A DNA stretch of 64,000 nucleotides from Lepus europaeus (taxonomy: Eukaryota; Chordata; Mammalia; Lagomorpha; Leporidae). The stretch covers positions 128,053,701-128,117,700 of the forward strand of contig NC_084827.1 in the NCBI RefSeq assembly GCF_033115175.1. The letters run 5' to 3'. How positions within the stretch are numbered: the stretch's first letter is position 1; every line of letters starts with the position of its first letter. The notes under the pieces were generated by a model, which saw only the letters and a list, made by a program, of their open reading frames with translations, was not told the DNA's origin and made no database searches. Positions 11,836 through 22,607 of this stretch are shown in pieces. The translations under genes and the position numbers were made by a program.

Positions 11836-12874
11836 ATGCCAAACAACAAATGCAAAAACTGAGGTAACAAGAACAAGGAAGACACTATGACGCCCGCAAA
11901 TGAAACAGACACCCCAATTCAAGATTATGAAGATGATGAGATAGAAGAAATGCAAGAAGCGGATCTCAAAAAATTGAGAACATTAAGAAGTTCTCAAAAA
12001 CAAATTCTTGAACTACAGAAATCCTTAATGGACAAGATAGAAAATCTCTCTCATGAAAATGTAATATTAAGGAGAAATCAAAATGAAATGAAACAACTAG
12101 TACAACAAGAAACTGTGATAGTGATGAGAAATCATAATGAAATGAAGAATTCAATAGGTCAAATGACAAACACATTAGTTAGCCTTAAAAATAGAATGGG
12201 TGAAGCAGAAGAGAGAATAACCGGACTTAGAGGACAGAGAACAGGAAAGTATACAGTCAAACCAAAGAAAAGAAGAGGAAATTAGAAATCTAAAAAATGT
12301 TGTTGGGAATCTACAGGACACTATTAAAAAAAAACCCAACATTTGGGTTCTAGGAGTTCCTGAAGGCATGGAGAGGGAGAAAGGATTAGAAGGCATTTTC
12401 AGTGAGATACTTGCAGAGAACTTCCCGGGTCTGGAGAAGGACAGAGACATCCTAGTACAGGAAGATCATAGAACCCCTAGTAAACATGACCAAAAGAGAT
12501 CCTCACCACGACACATTGTAATCAAACTCACCACAGTGATACATAAAGAAAAGATTCTAAAATGTGCAAGAGAGAAACGTCAGATTACTCTCAGAGGATC
12601 TCCAATTAGACTCACAGCTGACTTCTCATCAGAAACCCTACAAGCTAGGAGAGAATGGCAAGACATAGCCCAGGTACTAAGAGAGAAAAACTGCCAGCCC
12701 AGAATATTATATCCTGCAAAGCTCTCATTTGTGAATGAAGATAAAATAAAGACTTTTCACAGCAAACAGAAATTGAAAGAATTTGTTGCCACTCATCCTA
12801 TCCTGCAAAAGATGCTTAAAGATGTGTTATACACAGAAAAACAGAAACATGGTCACCAATATGAAAGAAGGTAA
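11836..12874 (+). pseudogene. L1 ORF1 (ORF1p RNA-binding protein), broken
   Basis: The product would be the L1 ORF1 nucleic-acid chaperone that coats L1 RNA. The first part (from ATG 11887) is K/E/Q-rich with heptad character, fitting the ORF1p coiled coil. The second part (to the TAA at 12872-12874) carries the conserved RRM/C-terminal-domain signatures 'GVPEG', 'RLTADFSSETLQARREW' and 'YPAKLSF'. Two lesions are visible. An in-frame upstream ATG at 11836 is followed by TGA at 11860-11862. A +1 frameshift lies near 12230, joining frame 1 to frame 2. It cannot make full-length ORF1p as it stands. Length and domain order are otherwise those of L1 ORF1. Confidence 0.88.
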
Positions 12875-14640
12875 AGGAAGGAAACCTCACAGCAAAAGAT
12901 CACAGGAAGCTCAATTTCTCTTTGACATAGAATTAAACACTGATGCTCTGTTAAAGCAATGTGTTAAAGTAATCTATTATGTTCTCTTGAAGTCTGTTAA
13001 ATTCTAATTGTTCAAAAACAGCTTAATTTTTATTAAGAACTATGGGATATTTAAATATGTGCTTATTTTCAAAGATTTGAATAATCACCATGTAACAATG
13101 ATCAAATTTGGTCTATGTTATGTCATGATTTTAAGGAATCTTATTTCAACCAGATATTTTGGATTTTGAGCCTTCTTGGCATTCTTGACAGGCATTCAAA
13201 AAATCAAAGTTTCAAACAATCTGGACTCTAAAATTTCCAGTAAATCCTGGACTTTGGTTTTTCCAGTTTGGGCCCAACTGAAAAAATCGAAGGACCTATG
13301 TCTCTCATCTTATAGAGACTCCAACTAATCAGGCTATTTGGATTATATTAGAAGTACTGTCAAGATTTCACGTGGTACTAAATTTGAAGTTTCTATAATG
13401 GAAAATGCTATTAATACAAATGAGAATTAAAAAGTCTAATGATCTTGTGTTACTAGACATGATAGTTATCATAATGAGAAAGCCCCAGAGGCCTACAGGG
13501 TTAAATACTTATAAAATCCTACAGGTGCCTTCAAAAATACTGTGAAGTAAGCAAGTGCCTCTTGTTGGTTGATGAGTTTATAATTTTAAACATGGCGACT
13601 TAAAGTCTTTTGTCATCCACAGTTATATATGATTTGCTGCTCATAAAATTAAAACATTGTTGGTTCTGTGTTTAGCTGTCCTCCTATAGGTTCCTATGGA
13701 CTTTTTCCAGCCACTTCTATTGTATTCAGCATCTTGGGATGGCTCTGTAAACAGATGAAGACAATAATGTATTAATAGTACCAACTGAGAGAAAGTATGG
13801 TTAACTGAGATTACTAAAAACAAAAAGCAATTCAAATCAATTGGCAATTTACAAAAAGAGTTTAAAGACTTTAAAAGCTACTATTAACATTGCTATATTG
13901 ATCTATTAAGTTATGTTATATGTGTGTACATATTGTATGTCCACATGGGAAAATTTTATTAAGAATTTTATTTTAATCGGCAAATAGATAAGATTGTCCA
14001 TAAATTTAAGCTACTAAAATTAATCAAAGATACATTTTAATTTGTGTGACCTGAATCTGTGTATCATATGTTTTAAACGTGTTGGTAGAAAGAAACTAAA
14101 AACATTTTATATGTTTGTGCTTAAGTTTACTGGTTAAACAAACTACACCATGTTAGATATTTAAGAGGTGTTTCCAAATACATGATTCTTAAAATTTATA
14201 GAAGGCATTGGAAACTTCTGGTAAATGTTTTCTTAAGTTGTTATCTAATGGTTGAAACGGTTTGCTAAGTATTCATGTGATATTGCTGTTGTCAGCATGT
14301 GATCTAGGACTTGCTCCCTCATTTCTCTATTCTAAGCCCAACTTGTTCTTTCATTTCTCTATTCTCTTCAAGGTAGGAAACTAATTCTATTATGAAGGAA
14401 TCTGTAGGACACACAATTTAATCTTTAGACCTTATAAAAGGGATGGCTAACATTTTTCTGTAATAGCATAGCCAAAATAAGAGCTTAAATAATAATCTCA
14501 TAGCTAGATTCACTTCGCCATCAGCGAAGTAAACAGTAAGTAGAAAAAAACCTCCCTTTCAGACCAAAGGGAAAGAAAGTTTTAAAGTGAGAATATAATT
14601 TTCCTCATGGGCATTGTCTACCTTAGAAAAACTACTACAG
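12875..14640 (+). other. AT-rich central segment of the element, origin unknown
   Basis: This occupies the place where ORF2 should be, but no frame in any direction shows the endonuclease, the FADD reverse-transcriptase motif or the C-terminal Cys-rich region. It is mostly AT-rich with no open frame of note. Because the outer target-site duplication encloses it, it was probably part of the retrotransposed RNA. I cannot identify its source. Confidence 0.5.
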
Positions 14641-14689
14641 AACATGCCTGTGACTATAGACTTGTAGTTCAGGCCACCAAAGATTAGAG

Positions 14690-15340
14690 ATGGGATTTGG
14701 GCACTCCCTTGACTTGCATCCTCTGGTCAGCTTTAACACAAACCAGGAGGAAAAGAAAGCTAGGCATCAGAAGCAATGGGTGGCAGGCCTATTAATGGCT
14801 GATCTGTACAGTGATCTGCCCTCAAGGAGACCCAACAGGCCAGTCCACTGCAGTGGCTTTCAATGTGGTAAGCCTGGGCTTCAGCAGAAGTCACTTGTGA
14901 AGAGCCCTGGCAGCTCTGCCAAGAGTTGGATCACTGGAAATGGACCTGCCCTGGAGTCGAAGGATGCCCAGGTCAGAGCCACTGATCTTATTGGCTTGAA
15001 GCTGAAAAGCCCTTCACCCAGCCCAACTTCCAAAGTGACCACTGCAGCTGAGGGGACGGCCAAGCAGGGTCAGCAACATTGCAGGCAGAACTGTAAATTT
15101 CTGTTAGAGATGCCCCCTGCCTTTATCTGGCCAGCTCTCCTCCCAGGCCAGCTAAGTAATGAAAGTCAACAGAGTGCCTTCTCCCAGGAGGTTCACACCT
15201 CCCTTAGGATATATCCCATGTGAAGAGATAGATAGGTCTGGGCCTCTTGACTTACAAACCCTAAAGCCTACCAGATTATTACCAGACCCCTTCTGTCAGG
15301 TTCTATTTGCCTTTCAATCAGAAAACTTAATTGTAGCTTA
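14690..15340 (+). pseudogene. Degenerate retroviral gag/protease-like block
   Basis: A GC-richer block inside the L1-derived element. In the frame of 14849, a Cys-Gly-Lys-Pro-Gly run starts at 14864. It is reminiscent of a nucleocapsid zinc knuckle, but the His position (14879-14881) and the last Cys position (14894-14896) both read Leu. In another frame, Cys (14917-14919), His (14932-14934, followed by Trp) and Cys (14947-14949) keep the C-x4-H-x4-C spacing of a second knuckle; the first Cys pair is lost. The frame change between them marks at least one indel. A weak protease-like hydrophobic stretch follows near 15095. This suggests a decayed class I endogenous retrovirus segment. It cannot encode a functional protein. 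The similarity is by eye only. Confidence 0.42.
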
Positions 15341-15574
15341 GACAGCACCTTTCTTAGCTCCTCTAATAATGACTCTGTCCTTTGTTCGAGACCCTGTCTA
15401 GGGCACTTGGGCCTCATTCCTTCGTAATCATAACCTCTACTCTACCACCAATGGCTCTACTCCCAACCTGTATGTACTGATGGTCCTCTTCCCCACTTAA
15501 TGCTGTATAATTGTCCATACCTGGTTAATGCCACTCTTAGGATCATTGGTTACTATCCTCACCCTGTCTTTTAT

Positions 15575-16029
15575 GACCTTGTCTAAATATGAGCAGAGTT
15601 GGCAAACTTGGAAGGCTTCCATAGCCTTGGCAACTCATGACAAGAGCCTAGGGTGGTTACTGGTGCCATAAACTAGAGTGTCAATTTGTTGGGTCAACAA
15701 CAGGAGTCACTGTGCACTTGCTCCTCATGTGGGATCTCTGTCCTTAATGTGCTGTCCATTGTGATTTAATGCTATAACTAGTACTTAAACAGTATGTTTC
15801 ACTTTGTGTTTCTATGTGGGTGCAAACTGTTGAAATCTTTATACTAAATTGATCTTCTGTATATAAAGAGAATTGAAAATGAGTCTTGATGTGAATGGAA
15901 GGGGAGAAGGAGCGGGGAGAGGGGAGGGTTGGGGGTGGGAGGGAAGTTATGGGAGGGGGAAGCCATTGTAATCCATAAGCTCTACATTGGAAATTTATAT
16001 TCATTAAATAAAAGTTAAAAAAGACATAA
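15575..16029 (+). repeat. Rabbit L1 3' UTR with G-rich tract and A tail
   Basis: Nearly colinear with 19680-20127, sharing 'ggcttccatagc', 'caacaggagtcactgtgcac' and 'gggtgcaaactgttgaaatc'. A G/A-rich block (about 15897-15960) typical of L1 3' UTRs is followed by the terminal 'aataaa' signal. Confidence 0.88.
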
Positions 16030-16046
16030 AAATAATTATATTTGTT

Positions 16047-16369
16047 AAATTCATCCAATGTATGCTAATAGACTAAATTAAATATCCATAAATATTTATT
16101 AATTTCTTTTAAAATTATTTTAAAAAGCAGATATAGTAAAACAAAATTAAAGTCTTAAAATCATTGAAAAATATTCTCATTTAAAAAATTAAGACTGCTT
16201 CACACAATTTCTCTGCCCCTGGTCCTCAAACCATGATACTTAAAGTTGACAGTATTAACCTTTTTTAATTGTTGTATATCCAGTTTTTCTGTCTCTGTAA
16301 TAGCCATATTTTATCTGTTAAAAAGCAAGTGTGCTATTTTACTTATACCAAAATATACCACACTATTCT
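16047..16369. other. Intergenic DNA, nothing recognised
   Basis: AT-rich; no element identified. Confidence 0.4.
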
Positions 16370-16640
16370 CATATTAGGTCTCAGTATTCTTAGATGAAAA
16401 TCCTTCTTAATATACCCTGATGAACTATTTCATTAGTTTACATTAATTTCCACCTTTTACTTTCCTTCAACGAATATACTGGTAGTTTTCAAACTTTTGG
16501 CATTATAAAAACTCAGCAGTGAATACCCTTATGCTAATAGTTTTCTCTCTTCATGATATTATTTCAAGGTAACAGTTTGTAAGAAGTGAAATTGCTGAGT
16601 CATGGAATAGGTGCCTTTTTAAAAAAATTCACAAACAAAA
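16370..16640 (-). repeat. Old L1M-type fragment, inverted
   Basis: Contains the degraded landmarks 'tactttccttcaacg', 'gtgaatacccttatgc' and 'aagtgaaattgctgagtcat', read on - as L1M ORF2 3' region. Boundaries are approximate. Confidence 0.5.
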
Positions 16641-16754
16641 TCAATTTATCCTTCAGATAGTTATAACAATTTATATTACAACTAAACTTGAACAAGCAAC
16701 ATGTGTTATCAGTCTATTTTAGTCAATATAATGGATAAGTAAGGAATTAGCAAC

Positions 16755-17450
16755 ATCTCATAATTTCTTTATCCAGTCTTCCATTGTCGGGTATTTAGGA
16801 TGGTTCCATGTCTTAGCTATTGTGAATTGAGCTGCAATAAAATTGAGGTGCAGATAGCTCTTTTATTTGCCAATATAATTTTCCTTGGGTAAATTCTGAG
16901 GAGTGGGATGGCTAGGTTGTATGGTAGGGCTATATTCAGATTTCTTAGGTTTCTCCAAACTGTCTTCCATAGTGGCTTTACCAGTTTGCATTCCCACCAA
17001 TAGTGATTAGTGTGCCTTTTTCCTCACATCCTCGCCAGCATCTGTATGTACTCTATGAAACACTACACAACAGTATAACGAAAATGAAAAAATGAAATCT
17101 GGTCATTTGTAAGAAAATGGAGGAATCTGGAAAACATCATGCTGAGTGAAATAAGCCAGTCCCAAAGGGACAAATATCATATGTTCTCCTGGTTCTGTGA
17201 CAACTAAATGAGCACCTAAAAGGAAACTTGTAGAAGTGAAACTGACACTATGAGAAGCAATGACTTGATCAGCCCTTGTCCTGACTGTAGAGGAACAGCT
17301 TAATATTTTATTCTTGTTAGTATATTCTCTTTTTCTACTTAATACCATTGATTGATCGAACTCTTAACATAGAATTATTCTTAGGTGTTTAAGTACGATT
17401 GAAAATTGATTCCTGTTAAAAATAAGAGTGGGAATAAGAGAAGTAGGAGA
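16755..17450 (+). mobile_element. L1 3' fragment with 5' inversion (twin-priming type)
   Basis: From 16755 to about 17040 the L1 ORF2 C-terminal region runs on the - strand ('cagcatctg' at 17035-17043 marks its ORF2-upstream end). From about 17041 the sequence switches to + and carries the next L1 segment ('tactctatgaaacactacac'), the ORF2 end ('gagtgaaataagccagtccc') and the start of the 3' UTR. In L1 coordinates the inverted part stops where the direct part starts. This is the expected product of twin priming. The 3' limit is unclear and no A tail is visible. Confidence 0.75.
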
Positions 17451-18064
17451 TGTACAGTTCATCCTACATTCCCTCATACTTACCTCTAAGGGTAAAGCTG
17501 GACTAACACAGAGACATCTACATACATGGACATATAGACAACCACATACATGTCCACATCCATACACAGGCAACCACATATGTGTCTGCATCCATAAGCA
17601 GGCAACCACGCCTAACTATTCCTTCCATCCCAGCCCAGTTGCTTATATGAGTTAACAAAGTTGACCAATCCAAACCATAACAGAGTTGTGGGCAGCTCGC
17701 CAAGCAAGTGGACCTGTCAGTTACCATGACGTCACTTACCACCCACAGACAGAGATATGGGAGCACAGAGATCAAGTGGCAAGCACAAAAAGGCATGGGA
17801 ACTTGATAGTTCACCTTCCCAAATTAATCTCCTCAAAAGTGTTACATTTTCTTATACACTTTATGCAGTATGCTTATTTAATTTCATATCAAATATCATT
17901 TGGAATGATTATCTTTTGTATTACATATATTGTTTAACCACTTTTTTACTGTTTAGAATTTACATCATTTATTATTTTTCTAACATATATAATTAGAAAA
18001 TGAATCTAATTTTTTCCTCAATATTTGTAACTAAAATTTAGAATCTTCATGAATGAGCTTAAAA
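17451..18064. other. Intergenic DNA; CA-rich imperfect repeat 17520-17610
   Basis: An imperfect repetition of 'caaccacatacatgtcc'-like units at 17520-17610 gives spurious Trp/Cys-rich frames on the - strand. The rest shows nothing recognisable. It may include diverged L1 3' UTR. Confidence 0.45.
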
Positions 18065-20127
18065 ATTGAATGTCTTAAGGACTGATTCTGAGGCCAGAGT
18101 GCTGTTTAGGACATCCGCCATTCTATGAGTCTGCTGTGTATCCCACTTCCCATGTTGGATCGTTCTCTCCCTTTTTTGTTCTATTGGTTAGTATTTTCAG
18201 ACACTAGTCTTGTTTATGTGATCCCTTTGATTCTTAGTCCTATCAGTATGATCAATTGTGAACAGAAATTGATCAAATGGACTAGTGAGATGGCATTGGT
18301 ACATGCAACCTTGATGGGATTGAATTGGAATCCCCTGGTATGTTTCTAACTCTACCGTTTGGGGCAAGTCAACTTGAGCATGTCCCAAATAGTACATCCC
18401 CTCCCTCTCTTATTCCCACTCTTATATTTAACAGGGGTCACTTTTCAGTTAAGTTTCAATACTTAAGAATAACTGTGTATTAATTACAGAATTAAAACAA
18501 TAGTATTAAGTAGAACAGACAAAAAAAAATACTAAGAGGGATAACGTATTAAGTTGTTCACCAACAGTCAGGGCAAGGGCTGATCAAGTCAACATTTCTC
18601 ATAGTGTCTGTTTCACTTCAACAGGTTTCCTTTTTGATGCTCGGTTAGTTGTCACCGATCAGGGAAAACATATGATATTTGTCCCTTTGGGACTGGCTTA
18701 TTTCATTCAGCATAATGTTTTCTAGATTCCTCCATTTTGTTGCAAATGACCGATTTCATTGTTTTTACTGCTGTATAGTATTCTATAGAGTACATGTCCC
18801 ATAATTTCTTTATCCAGTCTACTGTTGATGGGCATTTGGGTTGGTTCCAGGTCTTAGCTATTGTGAATTGAGCTGCAATAAACATTAATATGCAGACAGC
18901 TTTTTTATTTGCCAATTTAATTTCCTTTGGGTAAATTCCAAGGAGTGGGATGGCTGGGTTGCATGGTAGGGTTATATTCAGGTTTCTGAGGAATCTCCAG
19001 ACTGACTTCCATAGTGGCTTAACCAGTTTGCATTCCCACCAACAGTGGGTTAGTGTCCCTTTTTCCCCACATCCTCTCCAGCATCTGTTGTTGGTAGATT
19101 TCTGAATGTAGCCATTCTCACTGGGGTGAGGTGAAACCTCATTGTGGTTTTGATTTGCATTTCCCTGATTGCTAGTGATCTTGAACATTTTTTCATGTGT
19201 CTATTGGCCATTTGGATTTCCTCTTTTGAAAAATGTCTATTGAGGTCCTTGGCACATCTCTTAAGTGGGTTGTTTGTTTTGTTGTGGTGGAGTTTCTTGA
19301 TCTCTTTATAGATTCTCTTTATTAATCCTTTATCTGTAGCATAGTTTGCAAATATTTTTTCCCATTCTGTCGGTTGCCTCATCACTCTCCTGACTGTTTC
19401 TTTTGCAGTACAGAAACTTCTTAATTTGATGCAATCCCAAATGTTAATTTTGGCTTTGACTGCCTGCACCTCCAGGGTCTTTTCCAGGAAGTCTTCAGAT
19501 CCAGCTGAAAAGCCCATGAGAGTATTTCAGGCAAAGAAAGCCAAGAAACTCTGTCAAAAAAAAAATGACCTAAATGAAAGATCTCCGTGAGTGAGATCCC
19601 AGTGGAAAGAACAGGTCATCAAAGAAGGATGTACCTTTCTCTGAAGGGAAGAGAGAACTGCCACTTTGACTATGACCTTGTCAAATATGATAAGAGTCAG
19701 TGAACTTAAAAGGCTTCCATAGCTTTGGCAACTCATGACAAGGGCCTAGGGTGGTTACTGAAGCCATAAACAAGAGTTTCAATTTGTTAAGTCAACAACA
19801 GGAGTCACTGTGCACTTACTCCTCATGTAGGATTTCTGTCCTTAATGTGCTGTTCATTGTAATTTAATGCTATAACTAGTACTCACACAGTATGTTTCAC
19901 TTTGTGTGTCTATGTGGGTGCAAACTGTTGAAATCTTTACTTAATATATACTGAACTGATCTTCTGTATATAAAGAGAATTGAAAATGAATCTTGATGTG
20001 AATGGAATGGGAGAGGCAGTGGGAGATGGGAGGGGTGTGAGTGGGAGGGAAGTTATGTGGGGGGAAAGCCATTGTAATCCATAGCTGTACTTTGGAAATT
20101 TATATGCATTAAATAAAAGTTAAAAAA
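18065..20127 (+). mobile_element. L1 3' portion with 5' inversion, A-tailed
   Basis: 18065-19510 is on the - strand: from 19510 leftward come the ORF2 C-terminal region and the proximal 3' UTR. 19511-20127 is on the + strand and holds the distal 3' UTR with the terminal 'ttaaataaaagttaaaaaaa'. The inverted segment ends (at 18065, element coordinate) within about 10 nt of where the direct segment begins, so the two pieces almost exactly complement one another. A weak flanking similarity ('attgaatgtcttaa' at 18065 versus 'atgaatgttaaag' at 20128) may be a decayed target-site duplication. Confidence 0.85.
18580..19510 (-). pseudogene. L1 ORF2 C-terminal remnant, frameshifted
   Basis: This is the C-terminus of the L1 endonuclease/reverse transcriptase. 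Two overlapping - strand frames (19050-19517 and 18703-19188) hold hallmarks of the region: '[19 protein letters not shown]', '[17 protein letters not shown]', the Cys-rich motif '[21 protein letters not shown]', 'PLLGIYPKE', and 'WDMYSIEYYTA'. The change of frame near 19100 marks an indel. Endonuclease and RT domains are absent because of 5' truncation, so no activity is possible. Confidence 0.88.
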
Positions 20128-20770
20128 ATGAATGTTAAAGATTCATTCTGTAACTAAATCCAGTTCATAGAAACTTATCTTAAATGGTTAATTTTATTAT
20201 AAAGGTTTAGATTTGTCACTTAAAAAAACATGTAAAAATATGTAGACATTAAATATAGGTTGTTAGAAAAATTCTCCTTTCTTGATCTATTGAGAAGAAG
20301 GTGCATTTTAAGAATAAATCTTTTTCTTATAATTTTGTATTATATATGGGGAACAAATTTCATGTATTTCACATAAACAGTTTTAAGAGCATAATCATAT
20401 TTCCCACCATAACCTCCTTCATTCTCTAATGTCTGTAAATTCTTCCTGAACAGCTTACAGTCCAGACACACAAAACCTTATTAATTGGCCCAATCTAAAG
20501 CTTGTCATGTATCTCTTGGGTTTCCTTGGTTCAGGGACATGCAATTGATAAATCAATTTTGGTAGGCAACTGGGAGATGAGACAAGTGAAAGTCATGAAT
20601 GTGACAAGTGAAGATTATGTGAATGGTGAATGGGAGAAATTTATGAAACATATTTCAAAATTTATTTTCATGTGTATTATACTACTAAGTATTCCAATTC
20701 CAATATTATGAGGTATCCATTACATATTACCTCATTAGAGCTGAAAAATATTTTTATTTATAAAGAATAG
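20128..20770. other. Intergenic DNA, nothing recognised
   Basis: No repeat or gene signature identified. Confidence 0.4.
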
Positions 20771-21120
20771 AGGCCGGCACCGTGGCTCACTTGGCTAATC
20801 CTCTGCCTGCGGCACCAGCACACGGTTCTAGTCCCGGTTGGGGCACCGGATTCTGTCCTGGTTGCTCCTCTTCCAGTCCAGCTCTCTGCTGTGGCCCAGG
20901 AGTGCAGTGGAGGATAGCCCAAGTGCTTGGGCCCCTGCACCCGCATGGGAGACCAGGAGGAGGCATCTGGCTCCTGGCTTTGGATCAGTGCAGTGCACTG
21001 GCTGCAATGCACTGGCCGTAGAGGCCACTTGGGGGGTGAACCAACAGAAGGAAGGACCTTTCTCTTTGTCTCTCTCTCTCACTATCTCTCACTGTCTAAC
21101 CTTGCCTGTTAAAAAAAAAA
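20771..21120 (+). repeat. C-SINE, full length
   Basis: 5' tRNA-like end 'aggccggcaccgtggctca', central block, pyrimidine stretch and A10 tail ending at 21120. Several ORFs on both strands are read-throughs of this SINE. Confidence 0.93.
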
Positions 21121-21258
21121 GTAGACTGAATGTTTGTGTCCCCTGAAATTTCGTATGTTGAACCCTTCATAGCCAATGTTGTAATTTTGGGAAGTGTGCT
21201 TTGGAGATAATTAATGCATGAGGGGGGAGACCCAGGAATAGGATTAATACCTTTATCA

Positions 21259-21580
21259 GGGGCCAGTGCCCTGGCTCACTTGGTTAGTCCTCCAACTGTG
21301 TCGCTGACATCCCATATGGGCACCGGGTTATCCTCCGGTCCAGCTCTTTGCTGTGGCCCAGGAGGGCAGTAGAGGATGGCCCAAGTGCTTGGGCCCCTGC
21401 ACACACATGGGAGACCAGGGAGAAGCACCTGGCTCCTGGCTTTGGATCGGTGCAGCGCTGGCTGTAGTAGCCGTTTGGGGAGTGAACCAACAGAAGGAAG
21501 ACCTTTCTCTCTGTCTCTCTCTCTCTCATTGTCTATAACTCTATCTGTCAAATAAATTTAAAAACATAAAAAATAAAAAA
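21259..21580 (+). repeat. C-SINE, full length
   Basis: Flanked by the target-site duplication 'aatacctttatca' (21246-21258) and 'aatacatttatca' (21579-21591), with one mismatch. It lies 140 bp beyond the previous copy in the same orientation. Confidence 0.92.
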
Positions 21581-21591
21581 TACATTTATCA

Positions 21592-22104
21592 CAAGAGACA
21601 AGAGAGGGATAATCTCTTTGCTTTGTGAGAGTACACCAAGAAGTGAAAAAACATCTACAAACCAGGAAGTGGGTCCTCATCAGAATCTGAGTTAGTTGAT
21701 ACATTGATCTTGGGCTTCCCAACCCTGAGAACTGTAAGGAATAAATTTTAGCCATTTAATCCATCCAGTCTATGGTATTTTTAATTATAGCAGTACAAAA
21801 TTACTAAGGCATAAATCAATTTGTCAATTTTATATAATGCATATTTTTTAATTTCCATTTGTTTGGTTCTAAGTCAATATGAACATGCATAAATTTGAAA
21901 CTTCAGTGAAAGTTCCACACCTTCTATCAATAAAGAGAATGCTGAGGAAGAGAGGAAGAGGGAAATTTGAGAATATTTAATCAGCATACTTCAAAATTTT
22001 GATGGAAAATTAAATTGAAAGATAAGATTTTTTTTCATGTAAAATTTAAATTCCATGTATATGAACAGTCATCAAAAAGTTCATAGAAAGGAGTTTTAAA
22101 AATG
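21592..22104. other. Intergenic DNA, nothing certain
   Basis: A short 'catcaaaaagttcatagaaa' run near 22069 resembles one arm of the mariner-like palindromes elsewhere in the window but has no partner arm. Confidence 0.4.
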
Positions 22105-22258
22105 TCTTTGTTATTTTGATTGGTATCACATTGAATCTATAAATTGCTTTTGGGTGAATGGACATTTTAATGATATTGATTCTTCCAATCCATTAGCATG
22201 GAAGATTTTTCCATTTCTTGGTATCCTCAAAGCCACAGTTTCTGTTTAATAATTTTCT
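22105..22258 (-). repeat. L1 ORF2 fragment, inverted
   Basis: Complement of 'ttgattggtatcacattgaa', 'gacattttaatgatattgat' and 'tcttccaatccat' is the L1 reverse-transcriptase downstream region. Short, diverged, and cut by the next SINE. Confidence 0.75.
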
Positions 22259-22261
22259 ATG

Positions 22262-22537
22262 ATTTATTTTTATTTGAAAGGTAGTGTGACAAAGAGAGAG
22301 AAGAATATAGAAAGATATCTTCCATCTGTTGATTCACTCCATAAAGGGCCACAAAGCCAGGAGCCTGGAACTCTATCCAGGTCTTCCACATTTGAGACCA
22401 ATTACTTAGGCGATCTTTTCACTCATTGAGAGGGAGCTGAATTGGAAGTGCAGCAGTTGAGATTCCAATCAGCACTAAGACATCAGATGTCCATATTGCA
22501 GGTGGTGGTTAACCTGCTGAGCCACAACATTGGACCC
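22262..22537 (-). repeat. Old C-SINE
   Basis: Tail-side 'tatttgaaaggtag' to tRNA-like 'gctgagccacaacattggaccc'-type end; heavily diverged. Confidence 0.8.
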
Positions 22538-22607
22538 TATATCTTTCTTAAAGAAACAGTCACATTTGTACTGAATACAAAAGTTCCCTCATGTAAATAA
22601 AACACAA

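Larger units (their letters stand above)
10610..16029 (+). mobile_element. L1-derived element lacking ORF2 (HAL1-like), 5.4 kb
   Basis: The element begins 'gggagaggagcaagatgg', a canonical L1 5' end, and finishes 'ttcattaaataaaagtt' plus an A-rich tail. It is flanked by a 17-nt target-site duplication, 'aaataattctgtttgtt' (10593-10609) and 'aaataattatatttgtt' (16030-16046), matching at 15 of 17 positions. Inside are a 5' UTR, a degenerate ORF1 (11836-12874), about 2.7 kb without any reverse-transcriptase or endonuclease-like frame, and a rabbit L1 3' UTR (about 15575 onward). The outer duplication implies one insertion event, presumably mobilised in trans by an autonomous L1. Half-L1 (HAL1) elements are known to keep ORF1 and lack ORF2; this resembles one. 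The alternative is a full L1 whose ORF2 was replaced after insertion. Confidence 0.8.
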
